A DNA stretch of 64,000 nt from Acidobacteriaceae bacterium (lineage in GTDB: Bacteria; Acidobacteriota; Terriglobia; Terriglobales; Acidobacteriaceae): the NCBI GenBank assembly GCA_031296355.1, contig JARLFX010000388.1:150545-214544 (forward strand), in the 5' to 3' direction. Made by a program: the position numbers and the translations under genes. Position 1 is the first letter of the stretch; every line of letters starts with the position of its first letter. Positions 16,733-24,995 of the stretch are shown here, piece by piece. The notes under the pieces are model-generated. The model saw only the letters and a list, made by a program, of their open reading frames with translations. It was not told where the DNA came from and did not search any database.

Positions 16733-19286
16733 GCGCGCGTTGAGCTGGAGCCGCGCGGCGGCCATCGCCGGGCGCGATCTGAAATCCGCGCCGGGCAAGT
16801 TTGCTTTCGTGGTGCTGTCGGTCGCTGTCGGCGTGGCGGCGCTGGTAGGCGTGCGCGGCTTCAGCGAGAGCTTCAAGCGCACGCTCACCGTGGAAGCTCG
16901 CTCGCTGATGGGCGGCGACCTGAGCGCGCGCATCTTCCGCATCCCGTCGAAGACCGAGCAGCAAAAGGTCGACGCACTCGATGCTCGGCTCGGCGCGCAA
17001 TCCACATGGTCGTTGGAGACGATCTCGATGGCCTCGGCGCCGCCCGATCCGGTGCCGCTGCTCGTCACGCTGAAGGCCGTTGATCCGGCCCAGTATCCCT
17101 ATTACGGCGCGGCGGAGCTGGAGCCGGCGATGCCGCTCACGCAAGCGCTCGTGGGCGACTCAGCCGTGGTGGCCGAGGAGTTTCTCATTCGCCTGAACGC
17201 GCACGTGGGCGGCACGCTCAAGCTAGGCGGGCGCGTCTTTCGCATTGCCGCCGTGCTGCGGCAAGAGCCGGACCGCATGTCGGCGGGTGCGGGCATGGGG
17301 CCGCGCGTGATGATCTCGCGCTCCGCGCTGGAGCGCACCGGCCTGACCGGCGAGGGCAGCCGCGCCAGCCAGCGTCTGCTGCTGAAGCTGCCCTCCAAGG
17401 CCGACCCCGTGGCCGTGCGCAAGCAGGTGGAAGCGATCCTGCCAGACGCGCAGGTAATGGACTTCAAGGAAGGGAACCCGGCGCTGAGCGACGGGCTCGA
17501 TCGTGCGACGGCGATTCTGAGTTTGATCTGCCTGGTGGCCATGGTGCTGGGCGCCATCGGCGTGGCCATGGCCATGCACGCGCACCTGGAACAGCGCATG
17601 GACATGCTGGCAATCTTGAAGGCCGTAGGTGCGCGCGCCGGAGATCTGCTGCGAATCTTTCTGCTACAAACGCTGGCGCTGGGGCTGGCCGGAGGTGTCG
17701 CGGGCGTCGTCGCGGGCGGCGGCGTCATGCTCGCTTTGCCTACCGTCTTCGGCAAGCTGCTGCCGGTGCATACCGCGATGACGTTTCCGTGGCGCTCGGC
17801 CGCGGCCGGACTGGGCACGGGACTGCTCACCACGCTGCTGTTCAGTCTGCCGCCACTGCTGGATGTGCGCGCCGTGCGTCCGGTGCTGGTGCTGAGACGG
17901 CTCGTCGAGCAGGGGCCAGCCACAACGCGCGCCTGGTTCGCGCGCTGGTGGGCTAGGCGTCTACAACTGTTCGTCGCGCTGCTGGTGGTCGCGGCGCTTG
18001 GCGGAGTGGCCTGGGTGCTGGCGGATTCGCCCATGGTCGGCGGCGTCTTCGCGGCGGTCTTCGCGGTCACGCTCGTGGTGCTTGTGGCGCTGGCCGCAGT
18101 CACGCTACGCGTGCTGCGCTGGCTGCTTAACCGCGTGCGCCTGCATCTTCCTTCGTCGCTGCGCCATGGGCTGGCGAATCTTTATCGCCCCGGAAACCAG
18201 TCGGCGGCAGTGCTGGCCGCGCTGGGCACCGGCGTCATGCTGATTCTCACCGTGTATCTGACGCAGGGAACGCTGCTGCGCGGGCTGCGCGACGTGGCTT
18301 CGCCCAAGCTGCCGAACGTCTTTCTGATCGATATGACCAGCGACGAGGTCGCGGGTGTGCGGGCGCTGTTTGCGCGGCAACCCGGCGTGACCGAACCGCT
18401 GGATCTGCTGCCGATGGTGACCGGGCATTTTGTGTCACTGAATGGAAAGACGCTGGATCGCTTGCAGACGCCGCACTTTCCGAGGCGCATGTTGGAGAGC
18501 GCCGAGCTGAGCTGGGCCGATACCGTACCCGCGGGCGACACGCTCACGCAGGGCAAGTGGTGGACGCAGGCCGATGCGCAGGCGATCGCCGTGAGCCAGG
18601 GGACGGCTGAGCGGCTCAACCTGGGCCTGGGGTCGGCCGTGCAGCTTGAGGTCGGCGAGCGCGTACTGACGCTCAAGGTGGCCGCGCTGTTTCGGCCCGA
18701 CGGCGAACACGTCAGTTCGCGCGTGGCCTTTGTGCTGCCGTCGACGCTGCTCAAAGATGAGCCGGCAACCTGGTACGGCGGGGCTCACGTGCAGGTCGCG
18801 CAGATTCCAGCGATGGAACGCGCGCTGTTCGCGGCGTATCCGACCGTGACGGTAATCAACCTCGCCGACATGCTGGACCGCGTCGAAGCAGTGGTGGACC
18901 AGATCACTTTCGTGGTGCGGTTCCTGGCGGGCTTCTCGATCCTTGCCGGGCTGATGATCCTGGCGTCGAGCATCGCCAGCGCGCGCTTCCGCCGGATGCG
19001 TGAGGCGGTAGTACTGAAGACGCTGGGCGCGACCCGCATGAGGATCGTGCGCACGTTCAGCGTGGAATTCAGCGTGCTAGGTCTGTTGGCCGGGACGGTG
19101 GGCGTGGCATCGGCCAATGTACTCACCCGCATCCTGGCAGATAGGCTGAAGCTGCCTTACCACCTCGACTGGACAGCGACGCTCACGGCCCTGGCAGGGA
19201 CCGCGCTGCTCGCCGTGGCTACCGGCTGGATCGCCAGCTATCGCATTCTGGGCCTGCGCCCGCTGGAGGTGCTGCGCGAGGAATAG
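16725..19286 (+). CDS. ybbP: FtsX-family ABC permease, YbbP-like
   Basis: 853 residues with an N-terminal membrane helix (FAFVVLSVAVGVAALVG), a large periplasmic domain, then two FtsX-type helix groups (around residues 255-460 and 730-850). Repeated permease motifs include LAILKAVGARAGDLLRIF and VVLKTLGATRMRIVRTF. The length and duplicated FtsX domains match E. coli YbbP. Together with the upstream ATPase it forms a complete transporter of the mechanotransmission/lipoprotein-release type. Confidence 0.9.
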   Translation: MAKRALSWSRAAAIAGRDLKSAPGKFAFVVLSVAVGVAALVGVRGFSESFKRTLTVEARSLMGGDLSARIFRIPSKTEQQKVDALDARLGAQSTWSLETISMASAPPDPVPLLVTLKAVDPAQYPYYGAAELEPAMPLTQALVGDSAVVAEEFLIRLNAHVGGTLKLGGRVFRIAAVLRQEPDRMSAGAGMGPRVMISRSALERTGLTGEGSRASQRLLLKLPSKADPVAVRKQVEAILPDAQVMDFKEGNPALSDGLDRATAILSLICLVAMVLGAIGVAMAMHAHLEQRMDMLAILKAVGARAGDLLRIFLLQTLALGLAGGVAGVVAGGGVMLALPTVFGKLLPVHTAMTFPWRSAAAGLGTGLLTTLLFSLPPLLDVRAVRPVLVLRRLVEQGPATTRAWFARWWARRLQLFVALLVVAALGGVAWVLADSPMVGGVFAAVFAVTLVVLVALAAVTLRVLRWLLNRVRLHLPSSLRHGLANLYRPGNQSAAVLAALGTGVMLILTVYLTQGTLLRGLRDVASPKLPNVFLIDMTSDEVAGVRALFARQPGVTEPLDLLPMVTGHFVSLNGKTLDRLQTPHFPRRMLESAELSWADTVPAGDTLTQGKWWTQADAQAIAVSQGTAERLNLGLGSAVQLEVGERVLTLKVAALFRPDGEHVSSRVAFVLPSTLLKDEPATWYGGAHVQVAQIPAMERALFAAYPTVTVINLADMLDRVEAVVDQITFVVRFLAGFSILAGLMILASSIASARFRRMREAVVLKTLGATRMRIVRTFSVEFSVLGLLAGTVGVASANVLTRILADRLKLPYHLDWTATLTALAGTALLAVATGWIASYRILGLRPLEVLREE

Positions 19287-19410
19287 CGGGCAGGGAAGCC
19301 GGTTTGACCGCACCGTCATTCCCCTTTATGATGATGAAGTTGGCAGATGGTTCCGGCGCTAGCCGTGAGCCCTGCCAGCAGGCTGCAAGACTCTCGCGTA
19401 GCGCGCTTGT

Positions 19411-19484
19411 TGCCCCCTCGTTCAATGGTAGGACAGCCGCCTCTGGAGCGGCATATCGGGGTTCGACTCCCTGGGGGGCAGCCA
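19411..19484 (+). tRNA. tRNA-Gln (anticodon CTG), CCA encoded
   Basis: The 74 bases fold with acceptor TGCCCCC / GGGGGCA, D arm TTCAATGGTAGGA, anticodon arm GCCGC-CTCTGGA-GCGGC and T arm GTTCGACT. The starting U and the discriminator G followed by CCA are usual for bacterial tRNA-Gln. Anticodon CTG decodes CAG. A sigma-factor remnant follows about 60 bases downstream. Confidence 0.97.
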
Positions 19485-19513
19485 AAAATCATAAAACATT
19501 TCCGTTCTGGGTC

Positions 19514-19535
19514 TTCGGGTAGATAAGTACCCGAA
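19514..19535 (+). terminator. Hairpin downstream of tRNA-Gln
   Basis: TTCGGGTA (19514-19521) and TACCCGAA (19528-19535) form a perfect 8-bp stem with a six-base loop, 30 bases after the tRNA. No T-run follows, so it is at best a weak terminator or a processing signal. Confidence 0.4.
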
Positions 19536-19545
19536 ACGCGCCGCT

Positions 19546-19719
19546 GTGCCAGGAAGTTCCTCGGCATCCTTTCAGGCGGCAGCCTCACTCGCGGATCTGT
19601 TTCGTCGGCTTGAGAATCTTGCGGCGGCTCGCGCAGCGTACAAAAAAGCTCTGAGTCTCGCTCGGCAGCAGCCGGCACGACGGTTTCTTGCCAAGCGGCT
19701 AAGGGAACTTGGCGGCTAA
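19546..19719 (+). pseudogene. C-terminal remnant of an ECF sigma factor (DUF6596/TPR-type)
   Basis: The only coding-like content of the 318-base stretch between tRNA-Gln and the nuclease gene is an open frame ending TAA at 19717-19719. Its last 42 codons (from 19591) read like the C-terminus of sigma factors with a DUF6596 tail: ADLFRRLENL, AAARAAYKKAL, then RRFLAKRLREL. The sigma-2 and sigma-4 domains are absent. A GTG at 19546 could start a 57-residue peptide but has no ribosome-binding site. It is best read as a deletion relic beside a tRNA, a common integration point. The match is from memory of family sequence, not a search. Confidence 0.6.
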
Positions 19720-19802
19720 GGAATTAGGATGCGCCCCCGGCCTAACGTCCGATAACAGATATTCTGTACACTAAAAACCGCTGACCGGACCAAATAGCGG
19801 CT

Positions 19803-20291
19803 CTACATCTTATAGCGCCCCATGTCTTCGTCATTCAGCCCTTCCAGCCACCCGCGTAATTGTTCTGCCGGAGGGCCTTCAGTTCCGGAAGCTGTCTGGA
19901 GTTTGGCGTTCTCCATCACCTGCTCCGAAACGTAGATGGGACAATCCGCGCGCAGCGCCAAGGCGATGGCGTCCGATGGACGCGCATCCACCATGACCGG
20001 TTCGCCGGCGTGCCGCATATACAGCGCCGCATAAAACGTCTCATTGCGAAGCTCTGTAATCACAACGCGTTCCAACTGCGCGTTTAAGTGACGGATGAGA
20101 TTTCGCGTCAGGTCATGCGTCATCGGCCTGCCCAGCGCCGACTTCTCGATCTCGTCCGAGATCGCCTTTGCCTCGAAGAACCCCACCCAGATCGGCATGA
20201 TCGCGTCGGAGGCCACGTCTTTCAGGACAATGATAGGCATGTTGGTGGCGGGGTCCATCATGAAACCCCGAATACGCACTTCGATGTCCAT
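19803..20291 (-). CDS. Bifunctional nuclease family protein (DUF151/BFN)
   Basis: 162 residues from ATG 20291, with AAGGAGG upstream. The BFN domain covers residues 1-130: LKDVASDAIMPIWVGFFEAKAI, then RPMTHDL, and VDARPSDAIALALR, all typical. The last 30 residues are acidic and lack family features. Characterised relatives show DNase/RNase activity, but most bacterial members are uncharacterised. It lies 24 bases downstream of miaB on the same strand, so co-transcription is likely. Confidence 0.88.
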   Translation of the reverse strand: MDIEVRIRGFMMDPATNMPIIVLKDVASDAIMPIWVGFFEAKAISDEIEKSALGRPMTHDLTRNLIRHLNAQLERVVITELRNETFYAALYMRHAGEPVMVDARPSDAIALALRADCPIYVSEQVMENAKLQTASGTEGPPAEQLRGWLEGLNDEDMGRYKM

Positions 20292-20315
20292 TCGACTACC
20301 TCCTTCAGGCTGCTG

Positions 20316-21635
20316 CTAGACCGTCTCGCCCACAAGGCTGTTCGGGAAGCTCCCGGTGATCTTCACTTGCAGGTACGTGCCCGGCGCCGGAGCGATGGGA
20401 TGAGATGTCGTGAAATTGACAGGCTTGTTCTGGCTGCTGCGGCCTGAAACCTGCCCGCGCGCCGGATTCATTCCTTCCACCATCACTTCCATGACTTCCC
20501 CTATGCGCTTGGCGTAATTGGCCCTCTGAATTTCGCGCTGGCGATCAAGCAGCACTTGAAGCCGTCGCGCCTTCTCTTCCTCTGGAACCGAATCGATCAT
20601 GGTTAGGGCTGGCGTATTGGGCCGCCCTGAGTACTTGAATCCGAAGACGCAATCGTACTCGACTTCCGCCAGCAGGTCCATGGTTTCGATGAAATCGTCC
20701 GGAGTTTCGCCGGGAAAGCCCACAATAATGTCGGTCGTAAGTGAGATGGGGCGACGAGCCGCCTTGATCCACGCTATCCGTTCCAGATACCAGTCCCGCG
20801 TGTACTCGCGAGCCATCTGCCGCAGCACGCGCGACGATCCGGACTGCACAGGCAGATGCACGTGGTCACAGAGCGTCGGCACGGCGTCGATGACTTCGAC
20901 AATGTCCCGGGTAAAGTCGCGGGGATGGCTGGTGGTGAAGCGCACCCGGCGGATGCCCGGCACCTGGCCCACGGCGGCGAGCAACTCGGCGAAGCTCAAC
21001 TTCCCTTCCGGATCGCGGTAGCTATTCACGTTCTGGCCGAGGAGCTGGATTTCGGTGAAGCCCTCGCCGGCGATGCGGCGCGCCTCTTCCAGCACAGAGG
21101 ACGAGCCGCGGCTGCGCTCCTTGCCGCGCGTATACGGAACGACGCAGTAGGCACAGAACTTGTCGCAGCCCTCAATAATCGTGATGTAACCGCGATAGGA
21201 ACTCTGGCGCGCCGTGAATTCCGTCTCAAATGTCTCGTCGGTCTGCCGGTCGTCCAGGCCGGTGATGCGCTGCTCGCCGGCTTCCAGGCGCGCCAGCATC
21301 TCCGGCAGCCTGCGATACGAAGCCGAGCCGGAGACGAGCGAGACATATGGAGCGCGCTCGAAGATCTTCTCGCCCTCCTGCTGGGCCACGCAGCCGAGCA
21401 CGCCGAAGCGCTTGCCCGCCTTGTGCAACTTCTTGTAGTCGTTGAGGCGGTTGAAGACCTTCTGCTCCGCCTTGTCGCGGATCGAGCAGGTGTTGTAGAG
21501 GATCAGACCTGCGTCTTCCTCGTGATCGACCTGCCGATAGCCCTGCTGCTGGAGGGTACCGATCACCTTCTCCGAGTCGTGGGCGTTCATCTGGCAGCCG
21601 AAGGTCTCAAGATAAAAGGTTTTCCCGGTTGCCAT
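20316..21635 (-). CDS. miaB: tRNA-2-methylthio-N6-dimethylallyladenosine synthase MiaB
   Basis: 439 residues from ATG 21635 (a GTG precedes it directly). The N-terminal cluster cysteines lie in TFGCQMN, NTCSIRD and LGCVAQ; the radical-SAM motif is CDKFCAYC. A TRAM domain closes the protein. It methylthiolates i6A37 of tRNAs. Motif NTCSIR is MiaB-type rather than RimO or MtaB. It heads a two-gene unit with the nuclease gene. Confidence 0.95.
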   Translation of the reverse strand: MATGKTFYLETFGCQMNAHDSEKVIGTLQQQGYRQVDHEEDAGLILYNTCSIRDKAEQKVFNRLNDYKKLHKAGKRFGVLGCVAQQEGEKIFERAPYVSLVSGSASYRRLPEMLARLEAGEQRITGLDDRQTDETFETEFTARQSSYRGYITIIEGCDKFCAYCVVPYTRGKERSRGSSSVLEEARRIAGEGFTEIQLLGQNVNSYRDPEGKLSFAELLAAVGQVPGIRRVRFTTSHPRDFTRDIVEVIDAVPTLCDHVHLPVQSGSSRVLRQMAREYTRDWYLERIAWIKAARRPISLTTDIIVGFPGETPDDFIETMDLLAEVEYDCVFGFKYSGRPNTPALTMIDSVPEEEKARRLQVLLDRQREIQRANYAKRIGEVMEVMVEGMNPARGQVSGRSSQNKPVNFTTSHPIAPAPGTYLQVKITGSFPNSLVGETV

Positions 21636-21767
21636 CACAGCTCAAGTATAGTGCATGTGCGAATCGCGCACGGGCCGGCCCGTTGGGGGATTTTTCATGA
21701 TAGAGAAACAATGTGGCATAAAAATGCGATAAGCTGCAATCGTTCCGCGGCAGGAGGAGTACATTCG

Positions 21768-22187
21768 ATGGCTCTTACCATTCAAGGCATGGCGCCGCTG
21801 CTTCAGGTCTTCGACATGCCTGCGTCGATCTGTTTCTATCGCGACCAGCTTGGCTTCGCGGTGACACAGACATCGCCACCCCTCTCTGGCAACCCCGACG
21901 ACGTGAACTGGGCGATGCTACAGCTTGCGGATGCGACCGTGATGCTGAATACGGCGTACGAGCCGGAGCATCGTCCCGAAAAGCCGCAGCCGGGGCGATT
22001 CGGAGGACACGACGATACGTGTCTCTATTTCGGCTGCCCTGACGTGGACGCAGCGTATGAGTTCCTGTGTGAAAAGGGGCTCCGCATCGCGCCACCGAAG
22101 GTCGCTCACTATGGCATGAAGCAGCTCTATGTGAAAGACCCGGATGGCTACATGCTGTGTTTCCAGTGGACTGCGAAATCAGCGTAG
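21768..22187 (+). CDS. VOC-family (glyoxalase/bleomycin-resistance fold) protein
   Basis: 139 residues from ATG 21768 with AGGAGGAG just upstream. Two beta-alpha-beta modules are visible: PLLQVFDMPASICFYRDQLGF and CLYFGCPDVDAAYEFLCEKG, ending with YVKDPDGYMLCFQW. This is the vicinal-oxygen-chelate fold; substrate cannot be told. Its 3' end overlaps the convergent cytochrome gene by nine bases. Confidence 0.82.
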   Translation: MALTIQGMAPLLQVFDMPASICFYRDQLGFAVTQTSPPLSGNPDDVNWAMLQLADATVMLNTAYEPEHRPEKPQPGRFGGHDDTCLYFGCPDVDAAYEFLCEKGLRIAPPKVAHYGMKQLYVKDPDGYMLCFQWTAKSA

Positions 22188-22541
22188 GCCGGTCCGCAAA
22201 TATGCGAGTAGCGCGGCCATCTGCTCGTCGGTAAAGCGGCCGTCGAAGATGGGCATCATGCCCTTCCCGTGCAGCACCACGGCGCGTACGGCGGCATCGG
22301 AGACCGGTGTGCCGCTGGGCATCGTAGCGCCGGCGAACAGGCTATGCAGATCCGGCGGGACTCTTTTGAGTTGTAGATCGTTCTCCTCGTGGCAGTGCGC
22401 GCAGCGGCTCAGGTAGAGCTGCTTCCCTTCCGACTCCTGCGCGGTCAACGACGGCGCGGTGCGGCATCCGGAAAAAAGAGGCGCCGCAAGCGCGACGCAC
22501 GCGACCACTGCGACAAGCAAAGACAACGATCTATGGATCAT
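22179..22541 (-). CDS. Small monohaem cytochrome c lipoprotein
   Basis: 120 residues with a signal peptide ending at FSGC (lipobox-like), one haem motif CAHCH near residue 47, and a distal Met in GKGMMPIFDG. This is class I cytochrome c, probably tethered to the membrane facing the periplasm. DEQMAALLAYLRT is the usual C-terminal helix. Its electron partner is not obvious from neighbours. Confidence 0.85.
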   Translation of the reverse strand: MIHRSLSLLVAVVACVALAAPLFSGCRTAPSLTAQESEGKQLYLSRCAHCHEENDLQLKRVPPDLHSLFAGATMPSGTPVSDAAVRAVVLHGKGMMPIFDGRFTDEQMAALLAYLRTGLR

Positions 22542-22585
22542 CGATTTGATTTTAGCCCCAAGCCGATCTCGGCTATGCTGGGCTC

Positions 22586-23557
22586 ATGCAACTTCCCTCA
22601 CTCCTTGAAATCGAGAAGGCCCAGGCGATTGTGTATCGGGCGATGCAGCCCACGCCGCAGATTCAGTGGCCGCTGCTCAGCAAGCGTCTGGAGACCGAAG
22701 TCTGGGTGAAGCACGAGAACCATTCGCCGGTGGGCGCGTTCAAGCTGCGCGGCGCACTGGTGTTTCTGGACTGGCTCAAGCAGGAGCGGCCCGATGCACA
22801 GGGCGTGGTCGCCGCCACGCGCGGCAATCACGGCCAAGGCGTCGGCATGGCCGCCCGGCTGCTCGGGTTGCGCGCGGTGATCGTTGTGCCGCATGGCAAC
22901 AGCGCGGACAAGAACCGCGCCATGCAGGCGCAGGGCGTCGAACTCATCGAGCACGGGGACGACTTTCAGGCGGCTCTCGATTTCGCGCGTCATCTTTCGG
23001 AAGACGGCACTTATACGCTGGTTGACTCGTTTCATCCTCGGCTCGTCCACGGTACAGCAACGTATGCGCTCGAATTTCTGAAGGCCGCGCCGCCGCTGGA
23101 TACGGTATACGTTCCGATCGGTCTGGGCTCGTCGATCTGCGGCATGGCGGCCGCGCGCAACGCTCTCGGGCTGAAGACGAAGATCGTCGGCGTGGTCGCC
23201 GCGGCCTCGCCGTCGTATGCCGAAAGCTTTCGTCAGCACGCGCTCGTCGAGGCTCCCTCGCAAACGCGCATCGCGGACGGCCTGGCCTGCCGCACACCCA
23301 ACCCGGAAGCACTCGAAGTGATCTGGAAAGAGGTAGCGCGCGTTGTGGAGGTCTCGGACGATGCCATCGAGAGTGCGATGCGCATCTACTTTGCGGACAC
23401 GCACAACGTGGCCGAGGGCGCGGCGGCAGCGGCGCTGGCTGGAGCCATTGCGGAGAGTTCCCTGCACCGCGGCCAGCGCATCGGCGTCGTGCTCTCGGGC
23501 AGCAACGTGGATGCCGCGGTCTTTGCGCGCGTGCTCAGCCAGGGCGGTGCGGCGTGA
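22586..23557 (+). CDS. Threonine/serine dehydratase-like PLP enzyme
   Basis: 323 residues, fold type II PLP enzyme. The PLP lysine lies in SPVGAFKLRGA, followed by TRGNHGQGVG (phosphate and substrate contacts); the late VLSGSN motif holds the pyridine-binding residue. It lacks the C-terminal ACT domain of biosynthetic IlvA, so a catabolic threonine or serine dehydratase is likely. Its stop overlaps the start of the thioesterase gene (GTGA). Confidence 0.85.
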   Translation: MQLPSLLEIEKAQAIVYRAMQPTPQIQWPLLSKRLETEVWVKHENHSPVGAFKLRGALVFLDWLKQERPDAQGVVAATRGNHGQGVGMAARLLGLRAVIVVPHGNSADKNRAMQAQGVELIEHGDDFQAALDFARHLSEDGTYTLVDSFHPRLVHGTATYALEFLKAAPPLDTVYVPIGLGSSICGMAAARNALGLKTKIVGVVAAASPSYAESFRQHALVEAPSQTRIADGLACRTPNPEALEVIWKEVARVVEVSDDAIESAMRIYFADTHNVAEGAAAAALAGAIAESSLHRGQRIGVVLSGSNVDAAVFARVLSQGGAA

Positions 23558-23988
23558 CGCAAGCCCATCCAGACGATTGGACGCCGCTGCTACACACTTC
23601 GCAGAATCGCTGCTTCGGCTGCGGCGAAGCGAATCCGCGCGGCCTGCAACTCACGTTCTTCCGCAAGCCGGATGGAACGGTAGTGTGCCCCGTCGAGATG
23701 CCGGATCTCTACGAAGGACCGCCCGGCTACCTGCACGGCGGAATCATCGCCACGCTGCTGGACGAGGCGATGAGCAAGGCCGTGCGCGCGCTGGGATTCA
23801 CGGCTGTGACACGTCACCTCGAAGCCGACTACCGGCTGCCCGTGCCCTCGCTCACACCACTCCGCGTAGAGGGACGACATCTTCGCAGCGAAGGCCGCAA
23901 GCACTTCACCGAGGCCGCAATCATTGATGCGGAAGAGCGCGCCCTGGTGCGCGGCAAGGCTGTGTTCATTGAAGTCGCGCCGCGCTGA
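23554..23988 (+). CDS. Hotdog-fold thioesterase (PaaI/YigI-like)
   Basis: 144 residues from GTG 23554 overlapping the previous stop. An N-terminal CFGCGEANPRGL is typical of the UPF/4HBT group. The hotdog helix GYLHGGIIATLLDEAMSKA carries the conserved His-Gly-Gly and Asp. Expected to hydrolyse an acyl-CoA thioester in the cytoplasm; substrate unknown. Confidence 0.82.
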   Translation: MTQAHPDDWTPLLHTSQNRCFGCGEANPRGLQLTFFRKPDGTVVCPVEMPDLYEGPPGYLHGGIIATLLDEAMSKAVRALGFTAVTRHLEADYRLPVPSLTPLRVEGRHLRSEGRKHFTEAAIIDAEERALVRGKAVFIEVAPR

Positions 23989-24001
23989 GCGGTTCAATTT
24001 C

Positions 24002-24868
24002 TTATTTCAACGTTGCCAGCCAGTTCAGAATTGTCGCCTGCAGGTAGATGCGGCGATCGGACCAGGCGTGATCCGTGGCGGCATGAATCGCGGTAACCCG
24101 CTTTCCTCCACGCGCCTGGATGCTTCGGACCAGTGCATCGGTCTGCGGCGCGAGGTCGTCGTCGGCCGAGAGCACCAGCAACGGCAAATGGCTGAGGCCC
24201 TCGGTCGCATTGGAGAAGCTGAATTCGCCGGCATGGGCGATCACTTCGTCGGCCATGCTCTGCGGAGTTACGTCGGCCAACGTCTCGCGGTTGTCCGCCA
24301 TCAACGCGACGATCGTCTCCCGTGGTGCGTGCGCGATTGCGCCAAAGTCCGCGGCGCTGATCAGGATTGCGCCGAGGAGCTTGCTATCGCGGCTCGCAGT
24401 GAGAGCGGTGACCCATCCGCCCATGCTATGCCCGGCAAGCACGATGCGCCCCGGGTCAACACCAAGCCGCGCGGCATTTGCAGGGTCGCGCAGATAGGCG
24501 AGCACCGAGGCGGCGTCCTCCGGATTCTGCGTAAAGCGAAAGCTGCCGGGACTTCCCCAGGAGCCACGATAGTTGAAGGTGACCGCGTTCCATCCGGCCC
24601 GGCGCACCGCCTGCGCGAGATCGAGATTCTTCTCGTTGCCAGGCAGACCGTGGCAAAGCACGAGCGTCGGATGAGGACCGGCACCCGTCGGCGTATAAAG
24701 CAGGCCGTTGATCGAGACACCGTGGCTGGGAATATGCAAGACAACGGTACCGGCCGGGTGAGCCGCATCCGCGGGTGGATCGGTGAAGATCGCCGCAGGC
24801 AGACTCTGGGCGCTGGTCCAGCGCAGCGCCAGTACAAGGACAACAACCACTCCGCAGACTTTTCGCAT
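24002..24868 (-). CDS. Secreted alpha/beta hydrolase
   Basis: I choose ATG 24868, which has GGAGG close upstream, giving 288 residues. A signal peptide (MRKVCGVVVVLVLALRWTSA) precedes the fold. Oxyanion region CHGLPG, nucleophile elbow AGHSMGGW, acid region LSADDDLAP and final His in TDHAWSD give a full catalytic triad. FNYRGSWGSPG is typical of dienelactone-hydrolase or acyl-peptidase-like enzymes. Substrate unknown. Confidence 0.82.
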   Translation of the reverse strand: MRKVCGVVVVLVLALRWTSAQSLPAAIFTDPPADAAHPAGTVVLHIPSHGVSINGLLYTPTGAGPHPTLVLCHGLPGNEKNLDLAQAVRRAGWNAVTFNYRGSWGSPGSFRFTQNPEDAASVLAYLRDPANAARLGVDPGRIVLAGHSMGGWVTALTASRDSKLLGAILISAADFGAIAHAPRETIVALMADNRETLADVTPQSMADEVIAHAGEFSFSNATEGLSHLPLLVLSADDDLAPQTDALVRSIQARGGKRVTAIHAATDHAWSDRRIYLQATILNWLATLK

Positions 24869-24940
24869 CTCTCCTCCTGCTTTTGCGTGCCTCCATCGTA
24901 CCAGCACATCCTGCAAGACCCGAGCTTAGCGCGAAGACGG

Positions 24941-24975
24941 AAAAGCCCCGCGCCGGCTGCGGCAGACGCGGGGCT
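24941..24975 (-). terminator. Rho-independent terminator of the flagellar operon
   Basis: On the minus strand AGCCCCGCG (24975-24967) pairs with CGCGGGGCT (24952-24944) and is followed by TTTT-type bases. It begins 21 bases after the flgE stop at 24996, ending the flagellar transcription unit. Confidence 0.75.
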
Positions 24976-24995
24976 CGGTGATATGTCCGTTACGA

